A stretch of 64,000 bases of DNA from Cupriavidus malaysiensis (GTDB lineage: Bacteria > Pseudomonadota > Gammaproteobacteria > Burkholderiales > Burkholderiaceae), in assembly GCF_001854325.1 (NCBI RefSeq), contig NZ_CP017755.1:1860001-1924000 (forward strand). The letters run 5' to 3'. Below, piece after piece: positions 41,218 through 50,146 of the stretch (its first letter is position 1; every line of letters begins with the position of its first letter). The notes under the pieces are model-generated. The model was not told the origin of the DNA. It did not search any database and saw nothing but the letters and a program-made list of their open reading frames with translations. A program made the translations under genes and the position numbers.

Positions 41218-44004
41218 GTGAATCTCTCCGACATCCCCGTCGTGGCCACCGCCACCGGCCCGGCTGCCTCCGCCAGTGCCTCCGCCGACGCCGGCGCGGC
41301 GGTCGCCACCACCTGCCCCTATTGCGGCGTCGGCTGCGGCGTGCGTGCCACCCTGCAGGCCGACGGACGCATCGAGGTCGGCGGCGATCCGTCCCACCCC
41401 GCCAACCAGGGCCGGCTGTGCGTCAAGGGCTCGGCGCTTGGCGAAACGCTCGGCCTGGAGGGGCGCCTGCTGGCGCCGCAGCTGCGCACGCCCGACGGCG
41501 GCCTGCGCCGGGCCGGCTGGGACGAAGCGCTCGACGCGGTGGCGCGCGGCTTCGCCGACGTGATCGCGCGCCACGGCCCGGACGCGGTCGCCCTCTACGT
41601 CTCCGGACAGTTGCTGACCGAGGACTACTACGTCGCCAACAAGCTGATGAAGGGCTGCATCGGCAGCGCCAACATCGACACCAATTCCCGTCTGTGCATG
41701 TCCTCGGCGGTGGCCGGCCACAAGCGCGCCTTCGGCGAAGACCTGGTGCCGGGCAGCTATGAAGACCTGGAACTGGCCGACCTGGTGGTGCTGGTCGGCT
41801 CCAACGCCGCCTGGTGCCATCCCATCCTCTACCAGCGCCTGGCACGCGCCAAGGAGGCCCGTCCGGATCTGCGCATCGTGGCGATCGATCCGCGCCGCAC
41901 CGCCACCTGCGAGCTGGCCGACCTGCACCTGGCGCTGAAGCCCGGCACCGACGTGCGCCTGTTCAACGGCCTGCTGGCCTGGCTGGTCGACCACGGCGCC
42001 GCCGATGCCGCCTTCGTCGAAGCCCATACCGCGGGGCTGGAGACGGCGCTCGCCGCCGCGCGCGCGGGCGGCGCCGATCCCGCCGAGGTGGCACGCGCCT
42101 GCCGCCTCGACGAACAGGACCTGCTGACCTTCTACCGCTGGTTCGCCGAGACGCCCAAGGTGGTCACAGCCTTCTCGCAGGGCGTGAACCAGTCCTCGTC
42201 CGGCACCGACAAGGTCAACAGCCTGATCAACTGCCACCTGCTGACCGGGCGCGTCGGCAAACCGGGCGCCGGGCCGTTCTCGCTGACCGGCCAGCCCAAC
42301 GCCATGGGCGGGCGCGAGGTAGGCGGCCTGGCCAATATGCTGGCCGCCCACCTGGAACTCGGCGATGCCGGCCACCGCGAGCTGGTCCGCGCCTTCTGGC
42401 AGGCACCGGCCCTGGCCGAGCGTCCGGGGCTGAAGGCGGTGGAGCTGTTCGATGCCATCGAGACCGGCCGCGTCAAGGCGGTGTGGGTGATGGCCACCAA
42501 TCCGCTGGTCAGCCTGCCCGACGCCGACCGGGCGCGGCGCGCGCTGCAGCGCTGCGAACTGGTGGTGGCCTCCGACATCATCGAGCGCACCGACACCAAT
42601 GCCTGCGCGCACGTGCTGCTGCCCGCGCTCGGCTGGGGCGAGAAAGACGGCACGGTGACCAACTCCGAACGCCGCATCTCGCGCCAGCGCGCCTTCCTGG
42701 CCGCGCCCGGCGAAGCGCGCGCCGACTGGCAGGTGATCTGCGAAGTGGCGCGCCGCATGGGGTTCGCCGGCTTCGACTACAGCGGCCCGCACGAGATCTT
42801 CGACGAGCATGCGCGCCTGAGCGCCTGGCGCAACCACGACGGCCCCGACGGGGTGCCGCGCGTGTTCGACATCGGCGGCCTGGCCGGCCTCTCGCGCCAG
42901 GCCTATGACGCCCTCGCGCCGGTGCAGTGGCCGCTGCCGGCGGCAACCGACGGGGCAGTTCCGCCGGCCGGCATGGCGCGCCTGTTCGCCGGCGGCCGCT
43001 TCGCCCACGCCGACGGCCGCGCCCGCTTCGTGGCCACCGCGCCGCGCGCGCCGGCCAACGCGCCGGACCAGGCGTTTCCGCTGATCCTCAACACCGGCCG
43101 GGTCCGCGACCAGTGGCACACCATGACGCGTACCGGCCGCGCGGCCCGGCTGGGCGAGCACCTGCCTGAGCCCTTCGTCGACATGCACCCGCAGGATGCC
43201 CTGCTGGCCGGCGTCGGCGAAGGCCGCCTGGCACGCATCCAGAGCCGCTGGGGCGCCATGGTTGCGCGCGTGCGCCACGGCGGCGGCATCCCGCGCGGCA
43301 GCATCTTCATCCCCATCCACTGGAACGACCAGTTCAGCTCCGACGCCCGTGTCGGCGCCCTGGTCAATCCCGTGGTGGACCCCGTCTCCGGCGAACCCGA
43401 GTTCAAGCACACCCCGGTGCGGGTGGAGGAATTCCGCGTCAACTGGCATGGCTTCGTGCTCAGCCGGCGGCCCCTGCCGCTCGATCCGCTCACCTACTGG
43501 ACGCGGGTGCAGGGCAAGGCCTTCCAGCGCTACGAGTTCGCCGGGCGCGACAACGTGGCCGAGCGCGGCGCCTGGGCGCGCGCGTTGCTGGGTGTCGTGG
43601 ATGACGAGGCCGACTGGATCGAGTACGAAGACCGCAGTGCCGGCATCTACCACGCCGCCCATGTGGTCGGCGAGCGCCTGGAAAGCTGCCTCTATGTCAG
43701 CACCCGTCCCGACCTGCCCTCGCGCGCCTGGATGGCCACGCTGTTCGGCCAGGACGCCCTTGAAGATGCCGACCGCATCGCGCTGCTGCTGGGCCAACCA
43801 CTGGAAAAGGGCGCCGATGCCGGACCGACCGTCTGCTCCTGCTTCGGCGTCGGGCGCAACACCATCTGCGACGCGGTGCGCCGGCACGGGCTGAAGACAC
43901 CGGCGGAGGTCACCGCCTGCGTCAAGGCCGGCGGCAACTGCGGGTCCTGCGTGCCCGAGTTGAAGAAGCTGCTGGCGGAACTGCAGATGGACGAAGCGGC
44001 CTGA
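41218..44004 (+). CDS. nasA: assimilatory nitrate reductase, catalytic subunit with BFD domain
   Basis: A 928-aa molybdoenzyme. The 4Fe-4S ligands are in CPYCGVGCGV (about residue 33) and RLCVKG (near 68). The bis-MGD cofactor domain includes MSSAVAGHKRAFG, GQPNAMGGREVGG and NTGRVRDQWHTMTRTG. At about 871-915 a BFD-like 2Fe-2S domain is fused (CSCFGVGRNTICDAV, then CVKAGGNCGSCVPEL), as in several NasA/NarB proteins that use a separate flavoprotein donor. It reduces nitrate to nitrite in the cytoplasm. The start is GTG without a clear ribosome site and sits behind a short tandem repeat. The N-terminal 30 residues before the first cysteine are Ala/Ser-rich. Confidence 0.93.
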   Translation: MNLSDIPVVATATGPAASASASADAGAAVATTCPYCGVGCGVRATLQADGRIEVGGDPSHPANQGRLCVKGSALGETLGLEGRLLAPQLRTPDGGLRRAGWDEALDAVARGFADVIARHGPDAVALYVSGQLLTEDYYVANKLMKGCIGSANIDTNSRLCMSSAVAGHKRAFGEDLVPGSYEDLELADLVVLVGSNAAWCHPILYQRLARAKEARPDLRIVAIDPRRTATCELADLHLALKPGTDVRLFNGLLAWLVDHGAADAAFVEAHTAGLETALAAARAGGADPAEVARACRLDEQDLLTFYRWFAETPKVVTAFSQGVNQSSSGTDKVNSLINCHLLTGRVGKPGAGPFSLTGQPNAMGGREVGGLANMLAAHLELGDAGHRELVRAFWQAPALAERPGLKAVELFDAIETGRVKAVWVMATNPLVSLPDADRARRALQRCELVVASDIIERTDTNACAHVLLPALGWGEKDGTVTNSERRISRQRAFLAAPGEARADWQVICEVARRMGFAGFDYSGPHEIFDEHARLSAWRNHDGPDGVPRVFDIGGLAGLSRQAYDALAPVQWPLPAATDGAVPPAGMARLFAGGRFAHADGRARFVATAPRAPANAPDQAFPLILNTGRVRDQWHTMTRTGRAARLGEHLPEPFVDMHPQDALLAGVGEGRLARIQSRWGAMVARVRHGGGIPRGSIFIPIHWNDQFSSDARVGALVNPVVDPVSGEPEFKHTPVRVEEFRVNWHGFVLSRRPLPLDPLTYWTRVQGKAFQRYEFAGRDNVAERGAWARALLGVVDDEADWIEYEDRSAGIYHAAHVVGERLESCLYVSTRPDLPSRAWMATLFGQDALEDADRIALLLGQPLEKGADAGPTVCSCFGVGRNTICDAVRRHGLKTPAEVTACVKAGGNCGSCVPELKKLLAELQMDEAA

Positions 44005-44324
44005 CTTTCTGCCTTTCCGCGGGCTCTCGCCCGCCCCTTCCCCCCTTCCCCCCCTTCCCACCCGCCCTCCACGCGCACCGGCCCGGCCAGCCGCTGCGCA
44101 TGCAGGCGCTCAACAGTGTGCTGCCCGGCACGCTGGTCCACCGCCGCGGCGGGTCGTTTTTCCGCCCCGCACGCCGGTGAGGCGGGGCCGTGCAGGCAAC
44201 GCCCCCCATCCTCTACACCGTTGCCGGGCTTAAGGCTGGCTTAAGACTTGCCGATTAGGCTAGCCATGCGGCGCCAGCCTATGCCCGATGCGCCACCTGC
44301 TCCTTTCGTCACATACGACCCGCC
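44005..44324. other. intergenic region with PmrA-type box
   Basis: The first part is pyrimidine-rich and has no gene; a 26-codon frame at 44100 has no ribosome site or homology. The last 100 nt hold the CTTAAG dyad-like box and a TAGGCT -10-like hexamer at 44256-44261. Confidence 0.5.
44229..44245 (+). promoter_or_regulatory. PmrA/BasR-type box CTTAAG-N5-CTTAAG
   Basis: Two identical CTTAAG hexamers are separated by exactly five bases, the published arrangement for PmrA/QseB-like response regulators. It lies 80 nt before the protease ATG and just upstream of the TAGGCT hexamer. Confidence 0.65.
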
Positions 44325-45788
44325 ATGATCCGCCCCGCCTTCGTGCGCTACGCTTCCGCCGCCGCCGCGCTCTCCGTCGCCGTCGGCGGCGTGGCCTACC
44401 TGCGCCACGAGCCCGCCCTGCCTGCCGCGGCATCGGCCCAGTCCGGCTCCCCGGCGCGCGGCCCCGGCGCGCCGCTGGATTTCTCCGCCATCGTCGAGCA
44501 GTACGGGCCGGCCGTGGTCAATATCAGTGTCACCAGCCAGGGCAAGGCGGACGATGACGATGCGCAGGACACCCAGGACGGGCCGGCCAGCGGCAATTCC
44601 AACGACCCCTTCAACCAGTTCTTCCGCCGCTTCGGCCCGCCGCAGCGGCCGCCTGGCCAGGACCAGCCGTCCTTCGTGCAGGGCCAGGGTTCCGGCTTCA
44701 TCGTCAGCGCCGACGGCCTGGTGCTGACCAACGCCCACCTGGTCGCCAATGCGCAGGACGTCACCGTCAAGCTGATCGACCGGCGCGAGTTCAAGGCCAA
44801 GGTGGTCGGCGTGGACAGCCCCAGCGACGTCGCCGTGCTGCGCATCGACGCCACCGGCCTGCCCACCGTCAAGCTCGGCGATGCCTCGCGCGTGCGCGTG
44901 GGCGAGCCGGTGCTGGCGATCGGTTCGCCCTACGGTTTCGAGAACACCGTCACCGCCGGCATCGTCAGCGCCAAGTCGCGCTCGCTGCCGGAAGAGAACT
45001 ACGTGCCCTTCATCCAGACCGACGCCGCGGTCAACCCGGGCAGCTCCGGTGGTCCGCTGTTCAACCAGTACGGCGAGGTGATCGGCATCAACTCGCAGAT
45101 CTACAGCGAGACCGGCGGCTACCAGGGCCTCTCCTTCGCCATCCCGATCGACATCGCCACCCGCGTCGAGAACGAGCTGATCGCCCATGGCAGCGTCACG
45201 CGCGGGCATATCGGCCTGGCGGTGCAGGAGGTCAGCCAGGCGCTGGCGCAGTCCTTCGGACTGCCGCGCCCGGCCGGTGCCCTGGTCAATATGGTCGACG
45301 CCGACAGCCCCGCGGCCAAGGCCGGCGTGCAGGCGGGCGACGTGATCGTGCAACTGGGCGAGCGCACCATCGAGCATTCGGCCGACCTGCCCGAGCAGGT
45401 GGCCGACATCGCCCCCGGCACGCGCACCACGCTGAAGCTCTACCGCAAGGGCAAGGCGCTGAACCTGCCGATCGAGATCGGCAAGCTGACCGAGGTGGCG
45501 GCGCCGGCCATGCCGGGCTCCGGCTCCAGCCTGGGCATCACGGTGCGGCCCCTGACCCCGGGCGAACGGCGCCAGGGCGGCCTCGACAGCGGGCTGGTGG
45601 TGGAACAGGCGGCGGGCGCGGCGGCGCAGGCCGGCATCGAGGCCGGCGACGTGATCCTCGCCTTGAACGGCACGCCGGTGGCCAGCGGCGCACAGCTGCG
45701 CGAACTGGCCGCGCAGGCCGGCAAGCGGGTGGCGCTGCTGATCCAGCGCGGCGGCACGCGCATCTTCGTGCCGCTTGAGCCGGACTGA
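44325..45788 (+). CDS. DegP/MucD-family periplasmic serine protease
   Basis: A 487-aa HtrA-type protease/chaperone. An N-terminal hydrophobic signal segment precedes the trypsin-like domain with the triad His in LTNAHLV (near 137), Asp in SPSDVAVL (near 167) and Ser in NPGSSGGPL (near 240). Two PDZ domains follow (about 285-370 and 395-485). The usual acidic/Gly loop is Asp-rich (KADDDDAQDTQDGPA). The family degrades misfolded envelope proteins. A PmrA-type box upstream suggests control by an envelope-stress two-component system. No PmrAB-like pair is present here. Confidence 0.92.
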   Translation: MIRPAFVRYASAAAALSVAVGGVAYLRHEPALPAAASAQSGSPARGPGAPLDFSAIVEQYGPAVVNISVTSQGKADDDDAQDTQDGPASGNSNDPFNQFFRRFGPPQRPPGQDQPSFVQGQGSGFIVSADGLVLTNAHLVANAQDVTVKLIDRREFKAKVVGVDSPSDVAVLRIDATGLPTVKLGDASRVRVGEPVLAIGSPYGFENTVTAGIVSAKSRSLPEENYVPFIQTDAAVNPGSSGGPLFNQYGEVIGINSQIYSETGGYQGLSFAIPIDIATRVENELIAHGSVTRGHIGLAVQEVSQALAQSFGLPRPAGALVNMVDADSPAAKAGVQAGDVIVQLGERTIEHSADLPEQVADIAPGTRTTLKLYRKGKALNLPIEIGKLTEVAAPAMPGSGSSLGITVRPLTPGERRQGGLDSGLVVEQAAGAAAQAGIEAGDVILALNGTPVASGAQLRELAAQAGKRVALLIQRGGTRIFVPLEPD

Positions 45789-45874
45789 GCGCGGTGGGTA
45801 CGGGCAGCGCCGGCGCGCCGCCCTCGCCCGCGCCTCAGCGTGTCCCCTTCAGCCTGCGCCTTCGGCTGGCTCCC

Positions 45875-47047
45875 TCAGCCTGCATCGTCGCCGAGAATCT
45901 CACCCGCCATGTGAAAGGCGGAATTGGCCGCCGGCACGCCGCAATAGATGGCGGTCTGCAGCAGCACTTCCTTGATCTCGTCCGGCGTCACGCCGTTGTT
46001 GGCCGCGGCGCGCAGGTGCAGCCGCAGTTCTTCGTTGCGGTTGAGCGCCACCATCATGGCGATGGTCAGCAGGCTGCGGGTATGGCGCGGCAGGCCTTCG
46101 CGCGTCCAGATCTCGCCCCAGGCGTAGCGCGTGATCAGGTCCTGGAACTCCTCGTTGAGCGGCGTCAGCCGCGCCAGCGAGCGGTCGACGTGCTCGCTGC
46201 CCAGCACCGCGCGGCGCACGCCCAGGCCGGCCGCATAGCGCGCGCCGTCGTCCAGGCGGGCGGCGCGCCCGCTGCCAAGGAATTCCACCAGGGCTTCGGT
46301 AAAACGCTCCGGCTGCTCGCGGTTCGACAAGTGGGCGGCGGCCAGCTCCCGGTAGCGCGCGCCGGGAATCGCCTCGGCCAGCTCCCGCCCCTGCGCGGCG
46401 GTGGTGGATGGATCCGCGCTGCCAGCGATCACCAGCACCGGCACCGGGATGGTCTTGACCGCTTCGCGCAGGTCGGCGTCGCGCACGGCGGCACAGTTGG
46501 CGGCGTAGCCGCGCGGGTCGAGCCCGGCCAGCACCGCGCGCAGGTCATCGAGGCTGTCGCCGGCGCCGGCCACGAAGTCCGGCGTGAACCAGCGCTGCAG
46601 CGAACCGTCGACCAGCGCTGCCATGCCATCGCGCATGACGCCGTCGATGCGCGCGTTCCACATGTCGGCGCTGCCGATCTTGGGGGCGGTGTTGGCCAGC
46701 ACGATCTGCGTGAAGCGCTGCGGCGCGTTGACGCCCAGCCACATGCCGGTCAGGCCGCCCATCGACAGGCCGCAGAACGCCGCGCGGCGGATATGGAGCG
46801 CATCCATCAGGGCCAGCACATCCGCCCCCAGCTCGGCCACCGTGAACGGCGCCGCCGGCATGCCCGATTGGCCGTGGCCACGCGTGTCGTAGCGCAGCAC
46901 GCGGAAGCGGCCGGCCAGTGCGCTGGCCTGCGGCTCCCACATGCCGTGGTCGGTGCCGAGCGAATTCGAGAAGATCAGCACCGGCGCGGCGGCCGGGCCT
47001 TCGAGGGTGTAGTAGAGCCGGACGCCGGCGTGGTCGAGATAGGGCAA
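45875..47047 (-). CDS. pcaL: fused 3-oxoadipate enol-lactonase / 4-carboxymuconolactone decarboxylase
   Basis: A 390-aa bifunctional enzyme. Residues 1-260 are an alpha/beta hydrolase, PcaD, with nucleophile Ser in GLSMGG (near 98), Asp in IAGSADP and His in AAHLSN. Residues about 262-390 are PcaC (RRAVLGSEHVDRSLARLTPL, RSLLTIAMMVALNR, EVLLQTAIYCGVPAANSAFH). The two steps, decarboxylation of 4-carboxymuconolactone and hydrolysis of 3-oxoadipate enol-lactone, are consecutive in protocatechuate breakdown. The start is TTG at 47047, with AGGAG six bases before it and a sequence (LPYLDHAGVRLYY) that aligns with the usual PcaD start. Confidence 0.92.
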   Translation of the reverse strand: MPYLDHAGVRLYYTLEGPAAAPVLIFSNSLGTDHGMWEPQASALAGRFRVLRYDTRGHGQSGMPAAPFTVAELGADVLALMDALHIRRAAFCGLSMGGLTGMWLGVNAPQRFTQIVLANTAPKIGSADMWNARIDGVMRDGMAALVDGSLQRWFTPDFVAGAGDSLDDLRAVLAGLDPRGYAANCAAVRDADLREAVKTIPVPVLVIAGSADPSTTAAQGRELAEAIPGARYRELAAAHLSNREQPERFTEALVEFLGSGRAARLDDGARYAAGLGVRRAVLGSEHVDRSLARLTPLNEEFQDLITRYAWGEIWTREGLPRHTRSLLTIAMMVALNRNEELRLHLRAAANNGVTPDEIKEVLLQTAIYCGVPAANSAFHMAGEILGDDAG

Positions 47048-47144
47048 GACGGTCTCCTGAGAACAGCATGCCGCCGGCGCGTGAGGCCGGCGGTTCGATA
47101 AAGCATATAAGGTGGACGGCGGCGCGGCCGCCGCCGCGTCGGCA

Positions 47145-48554
47145 TCAGCGTCCGCGTGCCGCCACGGCCTCGCGCCAGCCCTGCACCGCCGCATCGGCGA
47201 AGGCGGCCGACTGGCCGGCGTAGTTGGCCGGGTCGCTGAGGCGATCCAGGGCCTCGGCATCCAGCAGTGGCGCGGTGTCCGGCGCGTCCGGCGTGTCCGC
47301 CCTGTCGGCCAGGGTCCGCGCCAGCGCCTCGCGCAGCGTCAGGCCCTCGGCCACGGCGCGGCGCGAGGCCGCCTCGACCAGGTGGTGGGCGGGCAGGCGG
47401 CCGATGCGTCCGCCCAGCTCCAGCATGGCCGCCTCGCCCAGGATCAGGCCGTGGGTCAGGTCGAGGTTGGCGCGCATGCGCGCCGCATCCACCTGCAGGC
47501 CGGCCACCACTTCGCGCATCTGGCGCAGGGCCCCGGCGGCCAGCGCAGCGATCTGCGGCAGGGTGTCCCACTCGGCCTGCCAGCCGCCCAGCGCGCGTTC
47601 GTGCTCCTGCACCATGCCGGCCAGCAGCGTCGCCACCAGCGGCGGCACGCGCACGGCGGCGGTCAGCACGGCGGCGCAGCCGACCGGATTGCGCTTGTGC
47701 GGCATGGTGCTGGAACCGCCGCGCCCGGGCCCGGCGGGCTCCGCCACCTCGCCCACCTCGGTCTGCATCAGCAGCGAGATATCGCGCGCCATCTTGCCCA
47801 GCGTGCCGGTCAGCATGCCGAGCGCGGCGGCGGCCTCGACGAAACGGTCGCGGTGCGCGTGCCAGGGCAAGGCCGGCAGCGCCAGTTCCAGCTCGGCGGC
47901 GAAGGCCCGCGCCACGGCCGGCGCCGCCTCGCCCAGGCTGGCCAGCGTGCCGGCGGCGCCGCCGAACTGCAGCGCGGCTGCCTGCGCGCGGGCGCGCTCC
48001 AGCCGCAGCAGGTCGCGCCGCAGCGCGTCGAGCCAGCCGGCGGCCTTGAGCCCGAAGCTCATCGGCAGCGCGTGCTGCAGCCAGGTGCGCGCCACCATCG
48101 GCGTGGCGCGGTGCGCCTGCGCTTGCGCGGCGCAGGCATCGCCCAGCGCCAGCAATTCGGCTTCGATCGCCAGCAGCGCCTGGCGCAGTTGCAGCGCCAT
48201 CGCGGTGTCGATGATGTCCTGGCTGGTGGCGCCCCAGTGCACATAGCGCGAGGCCGGCTCGTCGAGCGCGGCTACGCGCGCGGTGAGCTGGCGCACAAAG
48301 GGAATGGCGAGGTTGCCGGCCGCCACCGCGGCGGCGGCCAGGGCATCGAGGTCGATCACCTCGGCGGGCGCGCCGGCGCAGACTGCGGCAATGCGCGCCG
48401 CCGCCTCGGCCGGGATCACGCCGGTGCGGGCCTGGGCACGCGCCAGCGCGGCTTCGACCTCCAGCATGCGGCCTACCGTGGCGGTGTCCGCGAAAGCGGC
48501 CAGCACGGCGGGGCTGCCGAACATGGGATCGGTCAGTCGGGAAGAAGTGGGCAT
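47145..48554 (-). CDS. pcaB: 3-carboxy-cis,cis-muconate cycloisomerase
   Basis: A 469-aa member of the fumarase/aspartase superfamily. Motifs include the early SSRLTDPMFGSPAVLAAFAD, WGATSQDIIDTAMALQLRQA, and the signature GRGGSSTMPHKRNPV (near 270), whose SSxxMPxKxN loop carries the catalytic Ser. It converts 3-carboxymuconate to 4-carboxymuconolactone, the second step of the protocatechuate branch. The gene lies between pcaG and the pcaD-pcaC fusion with gaps of about 100 nt, and is most likely in the same operon. Confidence 0.94.
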   Translation of the reverse strand: MPTSSRLTDPMFGSPAVLAAFADTATVGRMLEVEAALARAQARTGVIPAEAAARIAAVCAGAPAEVIDLDALAAAAVAAGNLAIPFVRQLTARVAALDEPASRYVHWGATSQDIIDTAMALQLRQALLAIEAELLALGDACAAQAQAHRATPMVARTWLQHALPMSFGLKAAGWLDALRRDLLRLERARAQAAALQFGGAAGTLASLGEAAPAVARAFAAELELALPALPWHAHRDRFVEAAAALGMLTGTLGKMARDISLLMQTEVGEVAEPAGPGRGGSSTMPHKRNPVGCAAVLTAAVRVPPLVATLLAGMVQEHERALGGWQAEWDTLPQIAALAAGALRQMREVVAGLQVDAARMRANLDLTHGLILGEAAMLELGGRIGRLPAHHLVEAASRRAVAEGLTLREALARTLADRADTPDAPDTAPLLDAEALDRLSDPANYAGQSAAFADAAVQGWREAVAARGR

Positions 48555-48654
48555 GCTGAGGGGGCGTGCTCGGTGGGCATCTTGGTTGGCATGCTTGAAG
48601 CAGCAAAGCGGCCCGCCACTCGACGGCGGCGGTACCGCAGTGCAATGCCGTGAA

Positions 48655-49224
48655 TCAGATATCGAAGTATACGGTTTCGTCCTGGCCTTGCAGCACGATC
48701 TGCCAGTGCAAGCGGGCCGGGCCGGCCTGCTCGGCCACCAGCGTATGCCGGCGCTCGGCCGGCACCTTCGACAGCACCCAGTCCGCCGCGTTGGCTTCGG
48801 CCTCGTCAGGGAAGTAGACGCGGGTCGTCAGGTGCTTGAGCAGACCGCGCATGAACACCGCCACCACCAGGTGGGGGGCCTGCGGCCTGCCGTCCGGCCC
48901 GGGCACCGCGCCGGGCTTGACGGTGACGAAACGGAACTCTCCCTGCGGCCCCGTAGGCACCCGCCCGAAGCCGGTGAACCCCGGCGTCAGCTCGAGATCG
49001 CGTGCGTCCTCGGCATGGCGGTAGCGGCCGGCCGGATTGGCCTGCCAGATCTCGACCATGCCATCGGGCACGGGATCGCCGTTACCGTCGAGCACGCGGC
49101 CCTCGATGACGATGCGGCGGCCTTCCAGCGACGGCGCCTGGGCGGTCAGGTCTTCGCAGTACAGGCCTTCCAGGCCGATATGCAGGTAAGGACCGACGGT
49201 CTGGGATGCGGTGGCGTACAACAT
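48655..49224 (-). CDS. pcaG: protocatechuate 3,4-dioxygenase alpha subunit
   Basis: A 189-aa beta-sandwich protein (TASQTVGPYLHIGL; IEGRVLDGNGDPVPDGMVEIWQANPAGRY; FVTVKPGAVP). The alpha subunit has no iron ligands itself. The alpha-beta pair opens the ring of protocatechuate between its two hydroxyls to give 3-carboxy-cis,cis-muconate. It starts 3 nt after the pcaH stop. Confidence 0.95.
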   Translation of the reverse strand: MLYATASQTVGPYLHIGLEGLYCEDLTAQAPSLEGRRIVIEGRVLDGNGDPVPDGMVEIWQANPAGRYRHAEDARDLELTPGFTGFGRVPTGPQGEFRFVTVKPGAVPGPDGRPQAPHLVVAVFMRGLLKHLTTRVYFPDEAEANAADWVLSKVPAERRHTLVAEQAGPARLHWQIVLQGQDETVYFDI

Positions 49225-49227
49225 GGC

Positions 49228-49938
49228 TTACTCCATCGGCGTGGCATCGCGGCCACGCAGCACGATATCGAAACGGTAGCCGAGGGCGTACTCGGGCTGC
49301 GTGGTCTCCCAGTCCAGGGCGGCGATCAGGCGGTCGCGCGCCTTGGCGTCGGGCACGCAGTTGAAGATCGGATCGAAGGGCAGCAGCGGATCGCCCGGGA
49401 AGTACATCTGCGTGACCAGGCGCGTCGCATAGGCATTGCCGAACAGCGAGAAATGGATGTGCTGCGGCCGCCAGGCGTTGTGGTGGTTGCGCCAGGGATA
49501 GGCGCCGGGCCTGATGGTCTTGAACTGGTAGCGCCCATGGGCGTCGGTGACCACGCGGCCCTGGCCGCTGAAGTTGGGATCGAGCGGCGCGTCGTGCTGG
49601 TCGCGCTTATGCAGGTAGCGGCCGGCGGCATTGGCTTGCCAGATCTCGATCAGCGCGTCGGGTACCGGACGACCGTTCTCGTCAAGCACACGCCCGCTGA
49701 CTAGGATGCGCTCGCCGAGCGGCTCGCCGGCATGGCCGGCGGTGAGGTCGTTGTCACCGGCGCGCACGAACTCCGCGCCGTAGGCGGGACCAGTCACCTC
49801 GGACAGTGTCTGCGGCAGCGCCACCAGCGGCTGGGCCGGCGAGCGCAGCTGGGTCGAGGCATAGGGATCGAAGCGGTACTCCGGCTGGGTATCCCAATAG
49901 GGACGCCGGTACTGGGCGAGCTTTTCCATGACGTTCAT
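49228..49938 (-). CDS. pcaH: protocatechuate 3,4-dioxygenase beta subunit
   Basis: A 236-aa iron(III) dioxygenase subunit. The non-haem iron ligands are expected in AAGRYLHKRDQHDAP (Tyr), RNHHNAWRPQHIHFSLFG (Tyr/His group) and the later His; the family signature VSGRVLDENGRPVPDALIEIWQANAAGRY is present. Three in-frame ATG codons (49953, 49938, 49929) are possible. The predicted promoter puts transcription near 49958, so 49938 or 49929 is more likely than 49953. Confidence 0.93.
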   Translation of the reverse strand: MNVMEKLAQYRRPYWDTQPEYRFDPYASTQLRSPAQPLVALPQTLSEVTGPAYGAEFVRAGDNDLTAGHAGEPLGERILVSGRVLDENGRPVPDALIEIWQANAAGRYLHKRDQHDAPLDPNFSGQGRVVTDAHGRYQFKTIRPGAYPWRNHHNAWRPQHIHFSLFGNAYATRLVTQMYFPGDPLLPFDPIFNCVPDAKARDRLIAALDWETTQPEYALGYRFDIVLRGRDATPME

Positions 49939-49964
49939 GTCTCCGTGGGGCATCGATGGGGGCC

Positions 49965-49993
49965 ACTGTATCCGTCACAGGAAGTCATGTAAA
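49965..49993 (-). promoter_or_regulatory. sigma-70 promoter of the pca operon
   Basis: TTTACA (minus strand, 49993 to 49988) and TACAGT (49970 to 49965) are separated by 17 nt. The AT-rich stretch behind it (about 49990-50030) would be the place for a PcaQ-like LysR or PcaR-like activator, but no such regulator gene lies in the window. Confidence 0.65.
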
Positions 49994-50146
49994 TTGAGTT
50001 TTCAGCCGATTTCCATAACTTTTCATCCGCCCGACGAGTCCCAGCGTTGGACATCGGGCCGCCATGTGCCGGCAGCTACGCCGCCTGGGCCGCCGCCGGC
50101 CTTCGGTCGTCCCCCTGCCTGGCCATGGCGTCCGGTTCCCGATGCG

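Noticed and set aside
41173..44061. 962-codon minus-strand frame opposite the nitrate reductase
   Set aside because: Antisense shadow; the plus-strand frame holds the iron-sulfur and molybdopterin motifs.
44100..44180. 26-codon ATG frame between the nitrate reductase and the protease
   Set aside because: No ribosome site, no overlap with a neighbour, and no recognisable sequence.
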